A DNA stretch of 64,000 nucleotides from Orientallactaga sibirica (lineage: Eukaryota; Chordata; Mammalia; Rodentia; Dipodidae): assembly GCA_036365145.1 (NCBI GenBank), contig JAEOAD010000048.1, positions 16,313,001 through 16,377,000 on the forward strand, in the 5' to 3' direction. Shown piece after piece: positions 40,851 through 51,179 of this stretch. The stretch's first letter is position 1. Each line of letters starts with the position of its first letter. Under the pieces are notes generated by a model, which was given only the letters and a program-made list of their open reading frames with translations, did no database searches and was not told the DNA's origin. A program made the position numbers and the translations under genes.

Positions 40851-42150
40851 TTTTGTTTCTGGGCTGCCATCTCCAGTTCTCTGCCACAGGGCATCTCAAG
40901 TTTCCTCAGCCCACCTCTCATCTTGCTCCAAGCATTTTGTCCTGTGAGGAGCTCATTTTCTGGATGAGCCCCGCCGAAGCCTTCCATGGTAGACTTTACA
41001 CTGCATGTGGGTGCTTGCAGCTTCTGAGGTGGGGCTTTGGGAAGGTTGGTTTGGGTCAATTTCTTTCGTAAACGTGCCACTCATTGCTTGTGCCCCAGTG
41101 CCCAGACTTCTGGTCTCAACTAAAAACTCACCTTCTCTAAGAAAGCGTTTCATTTGTTTTTTAAACTTGGCAGTCTCTCTATGCTTCTGTTTCCTCCTCT
41201 GTAAGAAGGGGAAAACATTGTCGAGTTTGCTGGAGGATTAACAGGTGCCATCTGTTCAAGGACCGTTTTTATCAAACAGCACAGTCTTCCATTTGTCATC
41301 ACTGTGTTGGATCCTTCCAGCTTAAGGAGAGATTTGTCCTTGTTCCTTAACACTCTGGAGGCTAAAGGAACTTCAAGGCAGAGGGAACCTGGAGATGTGC
41401 TTTGAGTGTTTGTTACGGTCAGTTTTAAGGGTGAGGGGAATGCAGCAGGCTGAGGGTAGGAATTTTGGACTGTAGGTCAGACATTACATGTAAGTGGCTG
41501 TGGCCCCCATGTAGTCAGGAGGGTCTCTACGGCATCTGGTGGGGTAAGAGCCAGCGTATGCCATGGCCATACAGACACTATTTCCTGTGTGGTGCTGGTG
41601 GCCTGCTGCAGGGACGTCTTCCATCTCCTGCTCCAGGTGGCCTGGTTTTAGAGACACTCTGGCTCCCTCTTTTTCTTGAAATCCGGGGCATGGCAGGGGT
41701 TAGAGAATCCAGGCCATGAACATCTTTGAATGTTTCTCTAAGCATCCTTCCTAGGAATAGGGGCTGTTCCCTGACTGCCCAGCTGACTCGAGGGGAAAAT
41801 GAATTTGGGGATGTCATGTGACTTCCAAAACTGAAGTGATGCAGGGAAAGCGACAGCTTAGTCTTCAGCGCGGCCTCTCCTTCTGGAGTGTGTTGGCACA
41901 GTCATGAGATACGACGAGTAACAAGTTGAAGCCCTGTGGATGCGGGGAGGACAGCTTGCCCTTTCGTTGAGGTGCCATTCTTTTCGGAGTCAATGTTAAA
42001 CTTAAGATAGGGTGCTTCGATGTTGCAAATTCTTTCCCGCATAGCATGCTTTGTTGTACATTGCTTGGCCCTCAAAAATGTTTTTGTTTTTTAAAACTAA
42101 GTAGTGACCAAGAGAGAGAGAGAAAAAAAACACCCATAGGAACTTAAATA
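40851..42150. other. Low-repeat block with one MIR, no gene seen
   Basis: About 1.3 kb free of rodent SINEs. Overlapping short frames on both strands have no recognisable domain. A C/G-richer patch at 41460-41830 has no promoter or exon signal I can defend. Confidence 0.35.
41155..41245 (+). mobile_element. MIR fragment (ancient)
   Basis: 'cttctgtttcctcctctgta' and 'agaaggggaaaacattgtcg', then 'ggaggattaacag', match the MIR 'cagtttcctcatctgtaaaa tggggataataa ... gaggattaaa' block. Confidence 0.55.
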
Positions 42151-42162
42151 AAAATTAGAATT

Positions 42163-42400
42163 GGGCTGGAGAGATGGCTTAGTGGTTAAGGCGCCTGCCA
42201 GCTAAGCCTAAGAATGTCAGTTCCAATCTCCAGGTTTGGCCAGATGCAAAGTGACGCAAGAGCGCAATGCCACACTTGCCCACAAGGGGGCGCACACATC
42301 TGGAGTTAGTTCACAGTGGCTGAGAGGCTGCTGGCGCGCCATTCTCTATCTGTCTTCCTCTCCCTCTCTCTCTCTGTCTCTGTGTCTCTCTCTCTCAAAA
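42163..42400 (+). mobile_element. B2-like SINE, type II, with 12-bp TSD
   Basis: Direct repeat aaaattagaatt at 42151-42162 and 42401-42412. A single B-box segment, and the 'tcccacgtt' part is deleted. CTCF-like core at 42280-42293. Confidence 0.95.
42280..42293 (+). promoter_or_regulatory. CTCF-like core motif in type II SINE
   Basis: ccacaagggggcgc in 'cttgcccacaagggggcgca'. Confidence 0.5.
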
Positions 42401-42412
42401 AAAATTAGAATT

Positions 42413-43305
42413 TACATTTTCTTCTTCAGACTTGAGAGACATGACACCTGGGTCCCACATGTGTGCTTATGTCAGTGTGAGATGAGATGGCCAAGTGTGA
42501 GGAGTGCCAGCACTGTAGGAACTGGAACCAAGATGCCCCACTTTAGGGTCTCCCTTCCCATCTATGTTGTTCTGGACAAATCTGACAGATAACCGGCTCA
42601 GGACTAAACTCACTTTCAAAGTAGAGGTCATGGGGAACAAGCAACACAGAATAAAAAAATAAATAAAATGATATAAAAGAGGCTCTCTCAGATAAAAAAT
42701 TGTACTTGGGTTTTTCCTTTTGAGCCCAAAAGATGGAATGATTTTCATTGCTATTTTCAGGAGTCTTTAGGAGAATGACAGCCTTTTAGCATTTGCGGGA
42801 ACAGCAGGACAGGGGCTTGTTCTTCCATTAACCTCTGATCAGTGACTGACAGAATTGTTTCCCCCAAGACCATGTACAGCCAAGGGTGTGAGCTGGCTCA
42901 TCTCAATAGCAGGAGGCTCACTGGATACTCAGGGAGCCTCTTGTTCATTGTACTTGAAAGCAGCCGACATTGACAATTGCGTCAGCAGTGGCCCACTAAC
43001 TCCTAGGACCGTGGTCTGATGTATTTGGTAGAAGATACAGAACAGAGAAATATAAAATATAATATAAAATTTTTACCAGATTTAAAGTTTCTGGCACAGA
43101 GGTTTTATGTTACTGAAGCTGCTATTGTCAGGCAGATTACCGTCATTAACTGCTTTACACTGAAACAATGGAAAGGATGCCTGAGGTGAATTCCACCCAA
43201 GAAAGATTGAATGAATAGGAATGCACAGAATATTTTGAAATGAGATGAGGGGAAGGCAGAATTCTAAAAGCTGAAGGTCAACATTTATTTCCTCCCTGGA
43301 TTCAC
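42413..43305. other. Low-repeat DNA, no gene seen
   Basis: About 890 bp with no recognised repeat or exon. Confidence 0.4.
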
Positions 43306-43309
43306 AATA

Positions 43310-43949
43310 TGGCTGTGTCTCTGCATACCCAGGCTAATTTTGGAAGCATGAAATATGTATGGAAGTGGGTCATAAAGTGCACACAGTTCCAGGAGCCACT
43401 GCTGAAATGTGGCATGGGAAACAGGACACTATTCCTCTGTTGAAGGCTGGAAAAGGCCAGTGTATGGAGCTGAAGGTGGACCATGATTTTCAATGGAGAC
43501 CCAAAGATGTACTGGATGTACAAAAACTGTGCAAAGGCTACCAAGGAGAGCTGTTGGCTTTGGATCAAAGTTTTCTCTGGCTGCTCAGCCCAGCTGGAAA
43601 GATGGAAATTTGAAATCCAGACACTGTCATCACTGGTTATGGATGCTGGACTTGAACTGCAGATGTGTCAATTTACCAGATGGTTATAGATTTGCATTGG
43701 TCCAGTCTCTCCTTGTTAAGCCTTGTAACAATGGAAGTGTGTACTCTGTGCCATTATGTGCTGTAACTATATAACTTGTTTTGATTTCACAGGACTCACA
43801 GTTAAGAGACAACCTTGAATCTCAGATGAGCCTTGGGACTTTGGAACAATCTTAAAGTTGATAAGGACTATGGAGAACTTTTGAAATTGGACTGAAAACA
43901 GTTCTCAATGTGAGTTGGTCTTGAGTCTATTGGGGGTCAGGGAGTAGAA
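43310..43949 (+). mobile_element. MaLR internal region (non-coding)
   Basis: Leads directly into the LTR at 43950. 'tgggactttggaacaatctt', 'gataaggactatggagaact' and 'tttgaaattggactgaaaac' match the 3' part of MaLR internal sequences. It ends in a purine-rich tgggggtcagggagtagaa (43931-43949) beside the LTR, the expected polypurine tract. The short open frames have no gag/pol similarity, as expected for MaLR. Confidence 0.7.
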
Positions 43950-44324
43950 TGTGGTAGTTTGAATGTAAGTCCCCCATAAACTCAGGTGTTTTATTAAGGC
44001 TTATAACTTGGATCTTCAGCCACCTGGCAGGAGGAAGTGTCACTGAGGGCAGATCTGAATTTATCCCAAAGGTATGCCAGGAACTTTTGAGTTTCAGGGT
44101 TCTGGGTGGGGGGAGGTCTTGCTTGCTGCTAGTTTAGTGTTTACTGCTTTTGGCATTTGCTGGGTTTTGTGGTTTATCTCTCTCCCTTTACTTGGATTTC
44201 TAAATGGGAGCTGTCTTCTTCCACGATTAATGGAACTTTCCCCGGATCTGTAAGCTTGAAATCCTTTTCTCCCCTAAATTGTATTTGGTTGGGTGTTTAT
44301 CCCATCAATGCAAATCTGTGTACA
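43950..44324 (+). mobile_element. MaLR (ORR1/MT-like) 3' LTR
   Basis: 375 bp, tgtggtagtttgaatgtaag to ...tgtgtaca. Shares with the LTR at 18158 'aatggaactttcc.cggatctgtaagctt'-type sequence and a similar length. No matching 5' LTR is in place upstream. Confidence 0.82.
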
Positions 44325-45434
44325 ATAGTGGATTAGTTAAAGCTTATATCATGTATGTATTTCTGGTGCTCTCTCCCTATCCCATTTAGCATTAAGTAAG
44401 TCATTAAGTGAAGGTGTCTTTACTCTTTTTTACTTTTTTTTGAGTGGATAAGGAATTTGTCTTCTTCTACTTCCTGATTTCCTCTTCCAATTATGTGGTT
44501 TTAACATTGATCTCTCCCTTTCTAGACATATAAAATAACTCTTTTTAAAATGACAAATCAATTCCAATACCTTAATGGTAGAGTACAGAGAGCAGTTTGA
44601 AGTTTTCACTTTGTAGCCCAATATTTCTGTTTAAGATTTGAGTCATCCATGATTAATGGCAGACATTAGGATGGGGTGGGGGGAGAGAAAGAGAACTTAG
44701 CATCATCTTGATTTATTTCACTTTAAAATTAGTTTTATTATTTGTCAAATGGATTAATTATGAGAAAGGAAATGTGGGACTTAGTAGGATGGAAGCTGAG
44801 GGAAAGCCAGGTTTCAGAGGATGGACATTTGACCACAGGCCCCTCTCCTTGTTGGTCCTCTGAGGTGGCCTCAATGTGAGCTGGAATGTTCCTGACTCAT
44901 GGAGGGTGTTTATTGCTAAGAGGAGATGCAGCTGGGAAGAAAAGTAGTTGGTGTGACTTCTGCATTGTTTTCATAAGCATGCTTGACCTTGGAATTTTCA
45001 CACGTGACCTCTTAATTCAATACATGTTACCTTTGTAGCATTTAAATATCCAATCTAGATGTGCTTGATTTAACTCAAGGTTGCATCCCAATAACCCAAT
45101 CTGAAGATCACAATAGTCTAAGTCAAAAATTCCTTTAATACACTTACTTTAACATAGCATACTTTACATGTCCTCAGAATGTTTATAGTTGGGTTACATC
45201 ATTAACATAAATCTTATTTTATATAAATGTTGACCGCTTGCTGCCTGGGAGCTGTGGCTCAAACACTGCCCATCATTGTGGGAAAGTCTCCTAGACCTTA
45301 AAAAAAATTCAGAATTTGAAGCACAGTTTCTGCTGAATACATATTGTTTTTCCCCTTGCAAAGATAAAAGAAAGAATTGGGACAATTAGTGTGGTAATGA
45401 CATGTTTACTATGTGAAGTTAATGATGCACCCTC
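44325..45434. other. Low-repeat block, no gene seen
   Basis: About 1.1 kb, AT-rich, with no SINE. 'aaatggattaattatgagaa' (about 44747) and 'atttaaatatccaatctaga' are typical of conserved noncoding DNA but prove nothing. Confidence 0.35.
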
Positions 45435-45560
45435 TAGATGGCAAGTCCCAACAAGGAGTGGTTTGTTACCTCTGTGATCAAGGCTGAAGCCCCACTGCCT
45501 ACCCTTCTGCCTATTATTAGGTGCTCAATAAATATTTATTCACTGAAGGAAAGAAGGAAT
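45435..45560 (+). mobile_element. L2-type LINE 3' end (ancient)
   Basis: 'ctagatggcaagtcccaaca', 'ccccactgcctacccttctg', 'attattaggtgctcaataaa', 'tatttattcactgaaggaaa' follow the L2 3' end (ctccatgagggcaggg ... gtgctcaataaatatttgttgaatga). Confidence 0.6.
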
Positions 45561-45945
45561 AAATGTCACCAAGCTAAAATAGAGCAAGCAAAGGGGTATC
45601 TAAAGTGAAGGCACGAGTGTGTTGCTGGAGTGGTCTGCAATGAAAGAGGATCCAACCACAGAATGAGGAGTTGGGGTGGAGGGATTCTAGGAAAAGTAGA
45701 AACTCAGTAACAGAATCACAACAAAAGCAAAGCTGGCGATACAGTGCACTCAGTGGCAGGTCTGGCTTGAGTGAGACCCTGGGGTCAATGCCCAATACCA
45801 TGCATGCACAGCACTTCCTGACCCCCCACACAACCACAGGAGAATATGTTAGCTATTCAGGACCTACAAACTCTAGGGAACTCTAGGGTCCAGGTACTTG
45901 TTGGACCTGTCATTTACCTTTTGCTGCTTAAAATTTTTTAAAAAT
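45561..45945. other. Low-repeat DNA, no gene seen
   Basis: About 385 bp, no recognised feature. Confidence 0.35.
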
Positions 45946-45990
45946 ATTTTATTTTTTATTTATTTGAGAGAGAGATACAGAAATAGGCAG

Positions 45991-46024
<34 letters not shown>

Positions 46025-46178
46025 GGTGCGCAGGGCCTACAGCCACTGCAAACGAACTCCAGATGTGTGTGCCCCCTTGTGCATCTGGCTTACGTGGGTC
46101 CTGGGGAATCAAGCCTCGAACCGGGGTCCTTAGGCTTCACAGGCAAGCGCTTAATCACTAAGCCATCTCTCCAGCCCC
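45946..46178 (-). mobile_element. B2-like SINE, type I, B-box insertion variant
   Basis: (GA)n run of about 15 units. 'ggggaatcaagcctcgaacc' shows the same inserted B box as 25060 and 34842. The CTCF-like site reads 'gtgcccccttgtgcatctgg'. Confidence 0.93.
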
Positions 46179-46548
46179 TGTTTAAAAATTTTTTATACAT
46201 TCTGGAGTCATCTTTTTTGTAGGATAATAATTCAGGGTCTACTTTAATCAATGAAGTCTTGAGACAGAAGAGGACTCTGCAATTTGAGTGTGGGGAGTCT
46301 GCAACCAAAAGTCTAAGACTGGTGGCCGAGTCCCTAGCTGAGGTCTGGCTACTTATCCCAGTGGCAGTATCTGCAAGTGAGCAGGTGCATTGGGGATCCA
46401 GAAAGCAGTTACTCCTAACTGTCCACTAAGCCCAGGTGTGGAAAACACCTGCTCCTCTCTAACTGAGATGTCCTCACCAATCCCAGGGCTTCCTCAATCA
46501 CCAGGCAAGGCAGGCATGACATGCTGTCTGGGACTGATTTTTTTTTGA
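46179..46548. other. Low-repeat DNA, no gene seen
   Basis: About 370 bp, no recognised feature. Confidence 0.35.
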
Positions 46549-46786
46549 GGCCAGCCCAACAAACTGGCTTTTTTTTTATGAGAGGAGAGAAGAGAGAGAG
46601 AATTGGCTCACCAGGGCATCCAGCCACTGCAATTGAACTCCAGACATGTGTGCCCCCCTCTGCACACGTGTGACATTGTAAATTTGTGTCACTGTGCATC
46701 TGGCTTACGTGGGACCTGGAGAGTTGAACATGGGTCCTTAGGCTTTGCAGGCAAGTGCCTTCACTGCTAAGCCATCTCTCCAGTCC
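46549..46786 (-). mobile_element. B2-like SINE, type IV
   Basis: Middle contains 'cagacatgtgtgcccccctc' and 'acattgtaaatttgtgtcac', longer than type I. Flanks gggactgatttttttt and gggattgatttttttt form the target duplication. Confidence 0.9.
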
Positions 46787-46799
46787 TGGGATTGATTTT

Positions 46800-47780
46800 T
46801 TTTTGGTCATTTTTAAAAAATATATATTTTTTATTTATATTATTCTGATTTTACATTCATAGTATTGGTTCCATTGTCCTCCTCCCCGTCTTCCCACTTT
46901 CAAAGGGACCCTCATCAATGGGGAATGTGGGTCATGCATTGTGATTTTACTCAAGAGTTCTGGTGGATAGGCCCCAGTCTCTGTGCATAATGCCCCAACT
47001 TGTGACTCTAACAATCTTTCCGCCCCCTCTTCTGCGAGTTTCCCTGAGCCACATTGGGGTCATTTTAGTTCTGCTTCCTTGATGAGGTTTTGGGAGCCTC
47101 TGTGTCTCTGGATATCTGGCTTAGTTGGAGTTGGATGTTCTCTGTGTTTATCTCCTTCAGCCTTTTTCTGGTGTTGTGATCGCCTTGAGCGCTGTATTCT
47201 TGCCCTTCCCCTGCGTTGTTCTATGGTTTCAGCTGGTGAGGTGTGGTTAGCTGATCCTCCCTTCAGGTTTGTTGTCCACCTGGAAAAAGATAAGCAAATT
47301 CTCCAACGGAGAAAGAAGTTAGTACTAGATAGAAGGGATTACCATATATGTTTTGGAGGGAATTTTATATGCATTGGCTCTCTTCTAGCCCACATTTGGT
47401 GGCATTTAGATCTTGGAGACTGAGCTCAGTTTTTGTACATGGCTTTGACTTATTTCCCAGTTCCAGCAATGAGTTCCATTCCACTGAGTGGATTTATTAG
47501 CCAAATCAAGAGTAGTTGGTTACCCACCATGGCTGTTTGCCACTACTGCACTTGTATGAGCATTACGTCAGATTGTTCCCTGCTGGGTATCTTAGACTGC
47601 AGGTTGTTTGGACCAATGTCAGACATTTTCCCCCAGTTGCTCGTGTAGCACCCTCTGGTACTAGACTAGCTAACTGTCTGGGGACTGACCCTCTTCCAGA
47701 TTCTGGCCAGGTCTCTCTGTATTTGGTCTCACACATGTATGCTGTCTTCAACAGTAGGGTCTTACCGTTAACCTTTGGTG
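46800..47780 (-). mobile_element. LINE-1 3' end (second lineage)
   Basis: On the minus strand it ends 'ccaatactatgaatgtaaaa tcagaataatataaataaaa' (read in two parts), preceded by 'gggtccctttgaaagtggga' and 'cagaagagggggcggaaaga'. The last phrase is shared with copies 1-4 ('ggaagagggggcggatagaa'), so the lineages are related. The 5' part shares 'ggtaagaccctactgttgaa' with copy 1. Frames of up to 146 codons here are UTR. Confidence 0.65.
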
Positions 47781-48110
47781 GGTCCCCCATAAACTCAAGG
47801 GTTCTGAATGCTAGGTCCCCAGCTGGTGGCAATTTAGGAATTGGAGCCTTGATGGAGGAGGGATGTTGTTGGGGGTAGGCTTATGTGTGTTATAGCCAGT
47901 TTCCCCTTGATACTGTTTGGCACACTCTCCCGCTGCTGTTGTGCACTGATGTTGATCAGGAGGTGATGTCCAGCCTCCGCTCATGCCATCTTGTCCCTTG
48001 CCAACATGAAGATTTCTCTTGAGACTGTAAGCCAAAATAAACTCTTTTCTCCCATGAGCTGCTTTTGGTCAGGTGTTTTGTGCCAACAAGGAGAAGGCAA
48101 TTGCAATAGA
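47781..48110 (+). mobile_element. ORR1-like MaLR LTR
   Basis: 'cccccataaactcaagggtt', 'gaatgctaggtccccagctg', 'gagccttgatggaggaggga', 'ctgtaagccaaaataaactc' (AATAAA), 'tgcttttggtcaggtgtttt' follow the ORR1 LTR order. The exact 5' boundary with the L1 is uncertain by about 10 bp. Confidence 0.75.
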
Positions 48111-48146
48111 GGTAGAAATGGGATATATCAATGTTATATCCACAGT

Positions 48147-48297
48147 GCTTTTTTTTTTTTTTAAAAGTAGGGTCTCACTCTATCCCAGGTTGACCTGGAA
48201 TTCAACCTGTAGTCTCAGGGTGGCCTCAAACTCACAGCGATCCTCCTACCTCTACCTCCTGAGTGCTAGGATAAAAGGCGTGCGCCACCATACCCAA
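48147..48297 (-). mobile_element. B1-like SINE with TSD
   Basis: Reverse copy, head 'gcgtgcgccaccatacccaa'. Flanks tatatccacagt and tatatccacggt. Confidence 0.93.
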
Positions 48298-48424
48298 CTA
48301 TATCCACGGTTCTTATTTTTAAATCTAATTATGTGTATATGTGTATGTGCGCACACATGACATGGTGGGCATGACAAGGTCTGAGGACAACCTCGGGAGT
48401 ATTTGTCCTCTCCTTCCTTCCCTC

Positions 48425-48496
48425 CTTCTTCTTCTTCTTCTTCTTCTTCTTCTTCTTCTTCTTCTTCTTCTTCTTCTTCTTCTTCTTCTTCTTCTT
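48425..48496. repeat. (TTC)24 / (GAA)24 microsatellite
   Basis: 72 bp of uninterrupted TTC units at the tail side of a reverse B2-like SINE. It creates long artefact frames of poly-Leu, poly-Lys and poly-Arg. Confidence 0.97.
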
Positions 48497-48650
48497 TTTA
48501 ATGGATGTTTCAGGGCCTCCAGCCACTGCAATTGAACTCCAGATGTATACACCACCTTGTGCATCTGGCTTATGTGGGTCCTGGGGAGTTTGAACCTGGG
48601 TCCTTTGGCTTTGCAGGCAAGTGCCTTAACTGCTAAGCCATCTCTCCAGC
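48497..48650 (-). mobile_element. B2-like SINE, type I, tail replaced by (TTC)n
   Basis: 'ggcctccagccactgcaatt' to 'ctaagccatctctccagc'. The usual GA-rich zone is now GAA repeats. The 513-bp duplication begins in its last eight bases. Confidence 0.9.
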
Positions 48651-49137
48651 TCAGGATCTGCCATTGTTTTGCTGCTGCATGCATAAATCCAGCTGGCCTC
48701 CTCGCTTCCAGATTCTCCTAGTTTCTGCCTTTCATTTCTGTAGGCACCGTGGGATTACAGATGCACGTCACACTTATCATCAGGCTTATGTGGGTTCTGG
48801 CAAGTGGAACTCAGGATGGCAGACTTGCAAAATTCATTTTTAACCACTGAACCATCTCCCCAGCACCTCTTTTAAATTTTTTGAGACAGGGCATACTGAG
48901 TTGCCCAGGCTGGATTTCCACTTACTCTGTGTCCCAGACCGGCCTTGAACTTACGATTCTCCTATCTCAGCCTTCCAAGCAGCTGGGGAATACAGGTCTG
49001 CACCACCAGGTCTGGCTTGGAGTTGAATTCTTTTACTTATTTATTTATTTTAATATAATTTAAAATTTTTATTGTTGATAACTTCCATAATTATAGATAA
49101 TAAACCATGATAATTCCCTCCCCTCACTTTCCCTTCA
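48643..49137 (+). repeat. Tandem duplication, unit A
   Basis: About 495 bp nearly identical to 49156-49648 at a constant offset near 513. Contains the end of the B2-like SINE, an old SINE-like stretch, an old reverse B1 (about 48885-49018), the L1 target site tgaattctttta (49024-49035) and the first ~100 bp of the L1 tail. Differences are a handful of substitutions and 1- to 5-bp indels. Confidence 0.93.
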
Positions 49138-49155
49138 GATTCCTAGTGTAACTTT

Positions 49156-49648
49156 TCTCCAGCTCAGGATCTGCCATTGTTTTGCTGCTGCATGCATAAA
49201 TCCAGCTGGCCTCCTCGCTTCCAGATTCTCCTAGTTTCTGCCTTTCATTTCTGTAGGCACCGTGGGATTACAGATGCACGTCACACTTATCATCAGGCTT
49301 ATGTGGGTTCTGGCAAGTGGAACTCAGGATGGCAGACTTGCAAAATTCATTTTTAACCACTGAACCATCTCCCAGCACCTCTTTTTAATTTTTTTGAGAC
49401 AGGGCATACTGAGTTGCCCAGATTTCCACTTACTCTGTGTCCCAGACCCGCCTTGAACTTACGATTCTCCTATCTCAGCCTTCCAAGCAGCTGGGGAATA
49501 CAGGTCTGCACCACCAGGTCTGGCTTGGAGTTGAATTCTTTTACTTATTTATTTATTTTAATATAATTTAAAATTTTTATTGTTGATAACTTCCATAATT
49601 ATAGATAATAAACCATGATAATTCCCTCCCCCTCACTTTCCCCTTCAC
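49156..49648 (+). repeat. Tandem duplication, unit B
   Basis: Second copy. It continues without a break into the rest of the L1, so it carries the original right-hand junction, and unit A ends abruptly at a short spacer (49138-49155). Confidence 0.93.
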
Positions 49649-49963
49649 AACTCCACTCTCCATCATATCCCCTCCCCCTCTCAACCAGTCTCTCTTTTAT
49701 TTATTTATTTATTTTTGGTTTTTCGAGGTAGGGTCTCACTCTGGCCCACGCTGACCTGGCATTAACTATGTAGTCTCAGGGTGGCCTCGAACTCACGGCG
49801 ATCCTTCTACCTCTGCCTCCTGAGTGCTGGGATTAAAAGCGTGAACCATCACAACCCGGCTCTTTTATTTTGATATCATCATCTTTTCCTCCTGTTATGA
49901 TGGTCTTGTGTAGGTAGTGCCAGGCACTGAGAGGTCATGGATATCCAGGCCATTTTGTGGGGG
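49544..49963 (-). mobile_element. LINE-1 3' end, copy 5, with 12-bp TSD
   Basis: Reverse copy of the copy-1 type, 5'-truncated at 'ggccattttgtgggg'. Direct repeat tgaattctttta at 49532-49543 and 49964-49975. A B1 lies inside it. Its tail end is duplicated at 49037-49137. Confidence 0.9.
49704..49861 (-). mobile_element. B1-like SINE inside L1
   Basis: Reverse near-consensus copy; flanks tctcttttattt and ctcttttattt, both from the L1. Confidence 0.94.
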
Positions 49964-49975
49964 TGAATTCTTTTA

Positions 49976-50789
49976 TGGTCCTGCAGCCTTCTGCTTATTT
50001 CTCCTTTCTAGTGGGCTGTGAGCCCAGATGGCTGGCATTGCTTCTAGACCAGAAGGGCCCCTCCTGATGCTTGGGGGCTTGCTGTCTGTCACCTCCTCTT
50101 TCCGTCTTCAACACTTGGCTTCCCATTTGCCTCTCCTCTGTGCCTTTCTTAATTTGTCATGATTATTTTAGTGATGTTAGAGAAGCAACTGGGAGTGGCT
50201 GACAGCACTAACGTGTACAGTTGATTAAATGCCTAAAGAACTGAGAGAGACAGAGGATGGCTGGCCCTTTGCTTACCTCTAGCTTGTCACATATCACTTG
50301 CTTTTTGGTTTGCTTCCCGTCCTCGTGGCTCTAGGCAGTTGGAACCCATCTTTTCTTTTTCATATTCACTTGTTCTGTTTGGGGAACTTAGTTTAACAGT
50401 TCTCTTAATGTAAACATTTTGGAAACAGACATGTAAAAGTATAGAATTTCTTCAGCTTATGTTGTCTTGGAGTGAAGTCATTTTTGTGTTTAATTCTTAG
50501 ACAGAGTCTTAGACTGTGTTGCCCAAGATGTCTTCAAATGATCCTCAGACAGTCCTCCTGCCTCAGCCTTTCCAGCAGATGGAACTTTTGGCAGACAAGC
50601 AGGAAACAGCCCACAAGAGCCACAACAGTTCCTTTATCCTTTAAGAACCTCCACTCAGGTCAAGCTGATTCCCCATCTCTCTTGCAGCAATTTTAAGCAA
50701 GTGTCTTTAAGAACCAAGCCATTTCTTCAGTCCCAGCAAGGAATTTTAACATGAGCAGTTGGAAGTGAGTTGGGGTATTTATTTTATAT
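49976..50789. other. Low-repeat DNA with an old B1 trace
   Basis: A degenerate reverse B1-like stretch at about 50500-50585 ('gtgttgcccaagatgtcttc', 'cctcctgcctcagcctttcc'). Otherwise no recognised feature. Confidence 0.4.
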
Positions 50790-50895
50790 AATTTTTAATG
50801 TGTGAGCAGTGTGTGTGCATGCACATATGTATGTTCATATGTGTGTGCATGCAAGTGTGAGTGCAGGTCCAATGTGCATGCGTGTGAAGTTGTGA
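50790..50895. repeat. Imperfect (TG)n / GTGCAT-rich tract
   Basis: Alternating purine-pyrimidine sequence ('gtgtgtgcatgcacatatgt') of about 100 bp. It may adopt Z-DNA, but that is inference. Confidence 0.75.
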
Positions 50896-50899
50896 GGAA

Positions 50900-51176
50900 T
50901 GCAGCCCATTGTGGGAGATAAGGCATGTTGCTAGGAGAGAATTGTGCCTGAAGTGTGAAATCTTGCTCATATCTGAGCAGGTCAGGAAACAGAGAGAGGG
51001 CTTGAAGCTGGGCTGGGCTATAAACTTCAAGGCTGTCTTCTGGTAGCCCACTTCTCACAGCAATGCTTTGCTTTCTCAACTTGCCAAAGGCTCTTGAAAC
51101 TCTATCACCAACTGGAGCCCGGTGTCCAAATACGTGGGCCTGTGGGCGACATTTCATACTCAAGCTACGACAGGTA
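50900..51176 (-). mobile_element. MaLR-type LTR, diverged
   Basis: 'gggctataaacttcaaggct', 'gtagcccacttctcacagca', 'ctctatcaccaactggagcc', 'ggtgtccaaatacgtgggcc', 'gacatttcatactcaagcta' match the reverse complement of a rodent MaLR LTR 5' half. Confidence 0.6.
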
Positions 51177-51179
51177 AAT

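Noticed and set aside
41865..42047. 60-codon minus-strand frame in a GC-richer patch
   Set aside because: Peptide not recognisable, no start context or splice support.
46983..47423. 146-codon Cys/Ser/Leu-rich frame
   Set aside because: Lies in the antisense of an L1 3' UTR; similar frames would occur in other copies.
48325..48684. 119-codon frame with poly-Arg, and poly-Lys/poly-Leu frames
   Set aside because: Produced by the TTC microsatellite and antisense SINE.
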